Shown here in pieces: positions 56,991 to 64,000 of a DNA stretch of 64,000 nt. Under the pieces are notes generated by a model. It worked only from the letters and a program-made list of their open reading frames with translations. It ran no database searches and was not told the DNA's origin. The number at the start of each line of letters is the position of its first letter. The first letter of the stretch is position 1. Origin of the DNA: Gaeumannomyces sp. JS-464. Lineage: Eukaryota > Ascomycota > Sordariomycetes > Magnaporthales > Magnaporthaceae. The stretch covers positions 2,480,001-2,544,000 of the forward strand of contig NGZR01000004.1 of NCBI GenBank assembly GCA_002197995.1. The letters run 5' to 3'. The position numbers and the translations under genes are program-made.

Positions 56991-59900
56991 TTTTGCGATG
57001 TCGCTAAGCAGGAGTGAAGTTGGAGAGTCAGCAACATGCAAAGGCAATAAACAATCTTGCAGATGCTCGGTGTTTGGATGAGCACCCCATGAAGGTTGAC
57101 GAGATGCCGAGGTATGACGCACGGATCTGAATGTCGCACGTGTGCGAGATTGGAGCCGGCACCCCGAGCGGATGAGAATGGATGGTGGCGACGGGCTGGG
57201 AGCAGTCGGCGCTGACACGCTGCTGAGGACTGAACAAGGCAGAGGCTGAGGTCGAAAGACGTAGCTCTATTTCTGGATAGATTGTTTGGTTGTGACGGGT
57301 GCAAGCAAAGCTGATGGTGATGATGGAGGGAGACTTTGGTATGGAAGGGATCTGAACAGCAGCTGGCCGGCTTTGGTGTTTGTTGCGTGGCTCAAGTTGA
57401 TATCACTTGCAGACACCAGCGATAGGCGGGCAAGAGATAAGAAGGGTACGGGATGGTTGTGTTGGGGAAAGCAACAGACGGTGTGGGCAGGGTGGGAGAG
57501 GAAGGGAGGCAGGAGGCGTCCATATATGGAGGGCACCAAGTATTGGTCTGCCTTTGTAATGAAAGGTGAGGGTCGTCCGTGCCGTCGTCAATGCCCTCCG
57601 TCCGCTCCATCCCTTTGGGTGTTTGTGTGTGCGACCTGGGGAGTCTACGAATACGTCTCGTCGCCCGTAGATGTGGGGGCTGCGGAAACGGGGCGTTCCT
57701 TCCCCATGCTTTTTTGTTGAAGAAGGTGCAGCAGCGCGATGCGAGCAGTGCGGCACAAAACTGCTTGCTGCTTGGACGGCGCCCATGGGAGATCAGTGTT
57801 CGGAGAACAGCCGAAAAGTCATGATCCCTGCGCTGGTGCGGCGTGGAATGCGGGCAGGAATGTTCTACGGAGTCCAACCAGACCCCAGAGCCAAGGGCCC
57901 AGCCCTGACCCTAGCAGTCACCATGTATGGGGAGCATTTCGCCAGTCTCACGCCCCCTTTTCCTGGTGCGACAGTACAGAGTAAGAGCCATGAGCCATTC
58001 GGCCTCGGTGTTCTTTTCTACTGTACTTCCTGGGCTCGGACGGGCAAAACCTTGGCCTTTTGCCCCCACGCAATTGCTCGGCTTCGGCAATACCAACTCA
58101 ACGAGGTACATAGCTCGCAGCGAGCAGAGGGGCCAGTTGGCATTGTCAGGGAACCAGGAGGTGGCGAGGAAAAGGCGGCAAAAACATCGTTAGGGAGTCA
58201 TATTTCCCCGTCTTTTGTTGCCGCTTGCCCCATAGGTTGCTCTAGCGTGTTGACCGGTCATGTTCTGGCGGGCATCTGGGGATGATGGAGGCTGACAGGA
58301 CGCCGTGCAACCTAGAGGGAGAAAAGAAGAAAGGAAAGGGAACCCATCTGGCATCCGGCGGTGTGCTCGCCGTGGCACACCATGAGGCAGCCGGGGTGAC
58401 GAGAGACAACACATCAAAAGCATTGCCTGTCATGGATTCCCTTGCTTACGTCCAGCCTCATGTCCGTGCGAATTTTCCGCCTCAGCCTTTGATAGACAAA
58501 ACCGAGGCGCAAATCTGGAGAGGGTGAGGGGCCTTTTGCTCCAGAAACCCAGCCAGCGGGTACCATTGGTACGGGGACAGAAAATTTCTTCAATCCCGGT
58601 CTTCTCAGGCCCAACGGCCCAGGACGCCTGAGCTTCATAGCGTGCCGTCTTCCCCGGAAACCAAAGTGGGTGGGAATCTGGACGTGCCAGGCGAGTGGTC
58701 GGACTTGTCGCGACGGCCCAACCAACTAACTTCAGCCCGCCGGATCATTGTGGGGTGTGCTACGATTTTTCCTGAAGTTCGACTCATCTCAGAAAAATGG
58801 GGCGGAGGGAGACCACATAAGCCAGTCTGGAGATGGCCGAAAGGGGCAACGCATGGCCGGCAATCAGAAGGGAGACCAGACGGGCTCTGCTGGGGCGATC
58901 AATGGCTCCCGAACACGGCAAATAAGGAATGCAATCAGCATCCGAAATTAGACCGGAAGAGACGAGCCCAGGCGCGTCAAACATCATGCTGCACATGGGT
59001 CCGATCAACGACGAGTTTGCAGGCCTGGGCCGGGCGGGACACGGACAAGCCCGAACAGTGGAGTTTCCGCCATTTTGATTTCATTTTCTTGTTCCTGCTC
59101 CTCGCGTTTGCCCTGTGCTCCTGTGCTGGCCCCTCCCTCACAGGCTGTTTCACGCCCACTGCGCCCAATAGTGGGCCGGGACGAACACTCCGCTTACTTG
59201 GATTCCAGTCCACGATTTGCTCCCAGCGTTCTCTTTTTTTCTTTTTTTTTTCTGTGAGCCCACCCGTCTGTTCTCACTTCAAAACGCAGATGGCGTCGGC
59301 CTTGTGGGTTGGCGGCAAGACGACGAGACAAACAGGACGAGTCTGGAGGTGACAACTGGAGAATGCGGGAGAGCGGGGCCGGGGAATGCAAATTGATGGA
59401 CTGTCTGCTTCCCCAGTCGTTCTGTTTGATGGGGAAAAGCTGGGGAAGCGAAACCTTCATTTCGACATTACATAATTGCCTGCCTCCTCCGGCCTCTCGG
59501 ACCTTGCTTCCCATTCGCTCCTGGACGGCGTCCATTTGCGGGAGCTTGACGTCAACGTCTAATTTGCACAAATGCTCCTCAGTCACTACGATATCTAGTT
59601 CGGGAGAAGAGGGGGCGGTGTGTGTTTGTTGACGGTGTTGATGGTGCTCTGCTATCACACACTCTTTCCATCCTGCTCCCCGCCACCCGTCCCGATTACT
59701 CGGGGCCGTCCTAACCATCCATTGCCTAGGCGCAGGATCTCGCCCCAAGCTTGCCTGCAAGAAGGCTGGCTCGCGGCGTGCTAAAGGGGAACTAGGCTCC
59801 CGCTAGACGGCCCAGATTCGTCTTGCCGGATTGGCTCCACGCTCCCCAACAGCTCGCCCGCCTCCCCAAAACTTGGGCTGATATCGCCCCTAAGAGTTTG

Positions 59901-61481
59901 TTGGCCCAGAGCTCAAGCAAAAGGATTGCTGGAGCCGATAGCCAACGCAAGCTCCAACAGGAACCAAGAGTAAAGCCAGAGGTGGAAAGCTAAGTGATGG
60001 CCTCCCAAGGGTGATGCAGGATGCCCTTGAGTGCCGTTCGATCCAGAGTAGTGCCGGGGTGGGAAAAGACTCGTAATCTCGTCCCTCATTGCTGTCCCCG
60101 CTGACTGGCTGAGGACAGGCATCTAAAGGCACTCGAGGGGATAGAGGGTGGTGTCGTGGCTCCCAGGGTTTAGGTTTGCGACCATCGGCGCCGCTTACAA
60201 GGAGCTTGTTCTGCAGATATACGAGGCTGCTGGTGATCTTCCACGATGCATCCCGGCGACCAAATGCACGCCGGCCGCCATGCCGATGGAAATGATCGTC
60301 GCTAAGGGCCCTTGGCGCCTCGGGTTACACCGTGATGGCACGTCCCAAGCAATTTTCACAGGCGTTGAAGAAAGCGAGAAAGCGGCCACTGATCCCCGCG
60401 TATTGATGTCGCGGAAGGCACCGACAAAGTCGGCATTTCCGCTTGTGTCGCAATAGCTTCAATGATGTACAGTTCATGTCTACCTATCAAATCAAGCTGG
60501 CGAGCGTGCAGCGCAACCGCCTCTTTGGGTTTTGCCTAGACGGCTCTAGTCTGCAGGAGAGGAGTGCCCGCGGTTGAGGCGCTCAAATCACATCGCTTGA
60601 GGATGCAGCAAAAGCAAGAGCTGTGGCCTGGCAACAACCTGGTAATGCTGATCATGGAACCTCTTCATGATATACGGGCTGCAGTCATGCATCACGAAGG
60701 CCAACGAAAGGCGATATATCACACGATACACAGTCAGTTCCTGCGTTACCAGCCGAGGAAGTTTACTGGAATAAGAACTTTCCAACGCAGCAATTAACCA
60801 CAAAGGCTTCCAGACGGCCAGAAAAAAAGCATCTGCATCTAGCCTTCCCGGCGTTTCGCCTCTCATTCTAGCCTTGGAGGCTTGCAAGCTCAGCTGGGCC
60901 TTATATCGCGCCTCGTATAGGTACTTACCTATTTGTAGCCGCCGACCACTTGTACAACAGTCCGGTTCACAGATCTAACCTGTAGCTGTCTGCTCGACGT
61001 GCTCAGTAGGCTCTCACTCCAGAAACACCCAGCAGCCATCAAATCCAGGAACATGCCGCAAGAAGGAGGAGCGGGGCGTTCCGTGCGGGGATTTTGACCT
61101 TGGCAACCCCTCCTATCAGGATGCGAGCGGTTGTGATCCGAACCTGTAGCCATCGAGACGTACGCGCTATACGCGCACAAAATGTGACCTTGCGGATGCA
61201 GCAATGGCAAGATATCAAGACTCTTCCACTGTGGCGACCTTCCGGTTATGGACAACACACCTATCTCAGGGTGCCATCGTCGCTGGAGCCAAGCCTTCCC
61301 CGCCCGGTTGTCAACTGCCGATATCGATCGAGAGACCTCCACCTTAGCCGCCGCACTCTGTATATAGCAAGCAGGCATGGCCAGGCCCATCCTTGCCAGG
61401 AGAGTCTGTCGCTAGGCTTCTCCGTCTCACAAAGTTTATCTCTGTCTCCCTCACAACCGTCCATAGGGACTGCCAGCAAAG
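56991..61481. other. long intergenic region
   Basis: No supported gene in 4.5 kb. Open frames are short or compositional. The sequence is GC-rich with scattered pyrimidine tracts (for example 59227-59253). The right end should contain the promoter of the GH18-like gene, with a TATA-like TATATA at about 61361. Confidence 0.45.
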
Positions 61482-62360
61482 ATGAAGACTCCGGCTTGGG
61501 CGACGACCCTTCTCCTGGCGCTGCTGCTGCCACTCAGCGTAGCTGCCAACATCCGCAACATCTACCTTTTTAAGGACGTTATGGTGTCAAACACGACAGC
61601 CATCACCACCTCTGGCTTCAACTCCCTCGTCATCTTTGGCGTCGGCGTCCTCGCCAACGGGGACATCATGTACTACTCCAACACGCCCGGCAGCAAGGAC
61701 GTCCTCGTCGCGTCGGGCGGCGCCTACGTGGGCGGCGCGGCGCTGCAGTCCAAGATGCGGTCGCTCAAGGGGCCCGGCAGCACGGTCGGCCGGCTCGAGA
61801 TCTGCATGAACTCGGCCAACGTGCGCGAGCTCATGTCGTCGCCGGGGCCGGGCGCCAACACGAACGTGTACCGCAACTTCGCGGCGCTCAAGGCGGCCTG
61901 GAACCTCGACGCCGTCAACAACAACGACGAGGCCATCTACGACGTGGCCAGCACTGTGACATTTGCCAAGATGCTGGGCCGCATGGGCTACAAGTACGCC
62001 GCCAGCCCCTACACCAACCTCGGCTTCTACCAGAGCCTGCTGCGCCAGCTCAACGCGGGCCTGGCCGAGAAGGACTGGCTGCTCGACCGCATGTACCTGC
62101 AGTGCTACGACGGCGGCGCCGGCAACGACCCCATCGCGTGGCAGAACAGCCTCGGCATGAAGGTCGTGCCGCTGCTCTGGGTCATCAACGACGCCAAGTC
62201 GTGGTACGGCGTCTCGCCCGCCCAGGCCCGCACGCGCTTCTCGGGCTGGACGTCCAGGGGCGCGCTGGGCGGCGGCGGGTACTGGAACGAGTACGACATC
62301 GAGAAGATGGGCCTCTCGTACAAGGAGTATGCGGACGTTCTGAACAACCTCTTTCCCTGA
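61482..62360 (+). CDS. secreted GH18-like TIM-barrel protein
   Basis: A single exon of 292 residues. The signal peptide is MKTPAWATTLLLALLLPLSV. The mature part reads like a glycoside hydrolase family 18-type barrel lacking the classical DxxDxDxE motif: NIRNIYLFKDVMVSN, FNSLVIFGVGVLANGDIMYY, VGRLEICMNSANVRELM, WNLDAVNNNDEAIYD and LDRMYLQCYDGGAGNDP, then VVPLLWVINDAK. The acidic AVNNNDE segment occupies the position of the active strand, so catalysis is uncertain. The third base of codons is strongly G/C, and no intron is needed. It converges on the CE2-type esterase gene 253 bp away, suggesting a secreted carbohydrate-acting pair. Confidence 0.75.
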   Translation: MKTPAWATTLLLALLLPLSVAANIRNIYLFKDVMVSNTTAITTSGFNSLVIFGVGVLANGDIMYYSNTPGSKDVLVASGGAYVGGAALQSKMRSLKGPGSTVGRLEICMNSANVRELMSSPGPGANTNVYRNFAALKAAWNLDAVNNNDEAIYDVASTVTFAKMLGRMGYKYAASPYTNLGFYQSLLRQLNAGLAEKDWLLDRMYLQCYDGGAGNDPIAWQNSLGMKVVPLLWVINDAKSWYGVSPAQARTRFSGWTSRGALGGGGYWNEYDIEKMGLSYKEYADVLNNLFP

Positions 62361-62613
62361 TCGTCGGTAGGCTGTCTCCACTCGATTGGCACTCTGTCTT
62401 ATAAAAAGATTGTGTAGGCTGCTTTTGGGATGGCGGACCGGGGCTATTAATAGCTTCACCACAGTAGCCTTCCCATCTGACCAGGGGTGTTAGTTGGCTG
62501 TCGAGTTTATGTAAATAGGTATTCACATCGGTAGATATTTATATCGCACCAGTATGCAGTGGCATTACTTGAGCTTGTCTATGTGAAATCTAATGTCTCC
62601 CGCGGGGATAATA

Positions 62614-63690
62614 TTAAAGGCGCCGGGGTTTGCAAGAGCCCCAGCCCATTACTTTTTTAATAGCAGCCGTAAGTATAACGGCCATCTCCTGGTTCGTGCG
62701 GGCGGAGGGGTGGTAGTCGCAGCCGATGTTGTTGTTGGACGCGTCCTGCGTGGGGAAGTCGACAAAGTGTGCTGGGAAGTCGAGTGCGGCAATGGTGGCC
62801 TTGACGGCGCCGATGTGCTTCGTCCTCTGCTGCTCGGGAGTGCCGTTGCCCAGCAGAGGGGAGCTGGTGATGAACATGGTGGCGCCCGGGTACTTTTCGT
62901 GCACCGTCCTGGCGAACTCGATGAAGGCGTCAGTGAAGACGGTTATGTTGAGCTGGGGTCGCATCCCCGGCTTGAAGGAGAAGTCGTTGGTGCCCAGGTT
63001 GATGACGACGACGTCGACCGGGGTCGAGAAGTCGTACAGCCGCGGAGTGAGGGCGCCGTACTGCGCCCAGAGCTCTGGCATCAGGGGTGAGGGGTCGGGC
63101 TCTGGGGTCACGTAGTTTCTGGTGACGCCTTTGCCCGACCACGCCACGATGGAATAGTCGGCCGATAGGTTTTTGGCGGTCAAAGCCCCATACGTTTTGG
63201 TTGCGGCCTCCAGATGCGCGGCGTTGGTGCATGGGAACACGCCTTCAAGCCCGTAGCCGGCTGTGATGGAGTCCCCGATCAGCTCGATGCGCCGTCTGGG
63301 CGCCTTGACGGGAATCAGGGTGCCATCTGTAGTTGGCTCGCCCAGGAAGAGGCTCCCAAAGTACGCCTCGGACTTTTTGCGAATCTCGACGCTGTGGCGG
63401 CCCCTGGCGAGGCCGGCGGGCGTGTCGATGCTGGAACCCGTAACCTTGTCGATCGCGATGGGCGTCCCGCCGTCGATGACCATCTCGATGGAGGGGTCTC
63501 CCGTCTTGGACGTGATGGGGATGCTCGCCGAGGTCCCCTCGAACGCGACTGCGATGCCGGTTGCCGGCCAGGTCAGCTCGCGCGTGGACGGGTCGACGCG
63601 GCCGAGGAAGCGGCTGGTCGGCCCCATCTGTGACGTAACGCCGGTAGAGGTGCCGAAGGCGAAGAAGGCGCAAAACACGAGGGACAACAT
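62614..63690 (-). CDS. secreted SGNH esterase, carbohydrate esterase family 2 type
   Basis: A single exon of 358 residues starting at ATG 63690-63688. The signal peptide is MLSLVFCAFFAFGTSTGVTS. Residues 25-125 form a beta-rich jelly-roll (FLGRVDPSTRELTWPATGIA; GRHSVEIRKKSEAYFG), and the SGNH domain follows. Block I is IGDSITAGYG with Ser141. The Asn block is INLGTNDFSF (Asn235). The catalytic Asp-His pair sits in GCDYHPSA (Asp325, His327), the usual CE2 motif. CE2 enzymes deacetylate xylan or glucomannan outside the cell. Frames open farther upstream (to 63828), but they lack a signal peptide and are low complexity. Confidence 0.87.
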   Translation of the reverse strand: MLSLVFCAFFAFGTSTGVTSQMGPTSRFLGRVDPSTRELTWPATGIAVAFEGTSASIPITSKTGDPSIEMVIDGGTPIAIDKVTGSSIDTPAGLARGRHSVEIRKKSEAYFGSLFLGEPTTDGTLIPVKAPRRRIELIGDSITAGYGLEGVFPCTNAAHLEAATKTYGALTAKNLSADYSIVAWSGKGVTRNYVTPEPDPSPLMPELWAQYGALTPRLYDFSTPVDVVVINLGTNDFSFKPGMRPQLNITVFTDAFIEFARTVHEKYPGATMFITSSPLLGNGTPEQQRTKHIGAVKATIAALDFPAHFVDFPTQDASNNNIGCDYHPSARTNQEMAVILTAAIKKVMGWGSCKPRRL

Positions 63691-64000
63691 CGTGACCAGC
63701 GGTCGGATTGGATATCCACGCCCACGGACAGATACAGAGGTTTGACCTCGGCAGAAGAAAAAGCAAAAAAAAAAATCTGCCACCGCGAAGTCAAAGAACG
63801 CTGTCGCGCTCGACCCATGGTAGCACATTCACGTCGACTAATATGTACCTGACATTTTGATAAAGGGTATTAGCCGAATCAGGCATACGGAGCTCATTCT
63901 TCCGGTCAGAATAGCCTCGAGAAGCGGGACGGCGCGCATTGGAGATTTTCCACAACACAGATCTTGGTATGACGGAAAGCCCGCGGCATTCGGTCTATTC
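63691..64000. other. upstream region of CE2-type esterase gene
   Basis: Promoter and leader of the esterase gene, with an A-rich run at 63757-63775. No other gene is seen before the window ends. Confidence 0.5.

Noticed and set aside
61587..62462. 291-codon minus-strand frame
   Set aside because: Mirror frame of the GC3-rich GH18-like gene; Val/Ala/Arg-rich and without a plausible start.

Overview
The window is nuclear DNA from a filamentous ascomycete, most likely a Sordariomycete (Pezizomycotina). Genes lie on both strands. They carry short introns of about 60-380 nt with GTRNGT-type donors and CTRAC-like branch points. The gene set is typically fungal: an Atf1-type bZIP factor, the kinetochore protein Dsn1, Sdh5, Erv25, U1 snRNP-C, Cdt1, a HET-domain protein, a GPI-anchored protein and secreted carbohydrate-active enzymes. 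I cannot name the species.

Layout. 2.2-5.4 kb: an atypical Ras-like GTPase and a glutathione S-transferase-like gene. 8.7-15.8 kb: atf1 (bZIP), dsn1 and sdh5 (SDHAF2). 16.4-19.6 kb: decayed lysine-rich coding remnants mixed with diverged repeats. 20.2-22.7 kb: erv25 and yhc1, divergent over a shared 477-bp promoter. 23.4-27.0 kb: a very long disordered Ser/Arg/Pro-rich protein. 27-31.6 kb: gene-poor, with one probable MITE (29188-29456). 31.6-35.7 kb: a nine-exon secreted agmatinase-family enzyme and a cysteine-rich GPI protein. 39-44.3 kb: a CBM48 glycogen-binding-domain protein and a DUF3176 membrane protein. 45.2-52 kb: a lactonase-like amidohydrolase, a HET-domain protein with a coding hexanucleotide repeat, and a DUF1365 membrane protein. 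53-55.7 kb: a divergent MBF1-like protein and Cdt1. 61.4-63.7 kb: a convergent pair of secreted proteins, one GH18-like and one CE2-type esterase.

Functionally the window is mixed rather than one pathway. Two cell-cycle genes (dsn1 and cdt1) both have clusters of MCB-like ACGCG sites upstream. The two CAZyme-like genes at the right end form a plausible secreted pair. No biosynthetic cluster is evident.

A strong technical signal cuts across the window. At least five otherwise well-formed genes (atf1, the long disordered gene, the CBM48 gene, the DUF3176 gene and the HET gene) carry single-base reading-frame breaks. Nearly all behave as one missing base, often in C/G runs, and coding continues cleanly in the next frame. 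This looks more like a homopolymer-type sequencing or assembly error than biological decay, and annotations here should allow for it.
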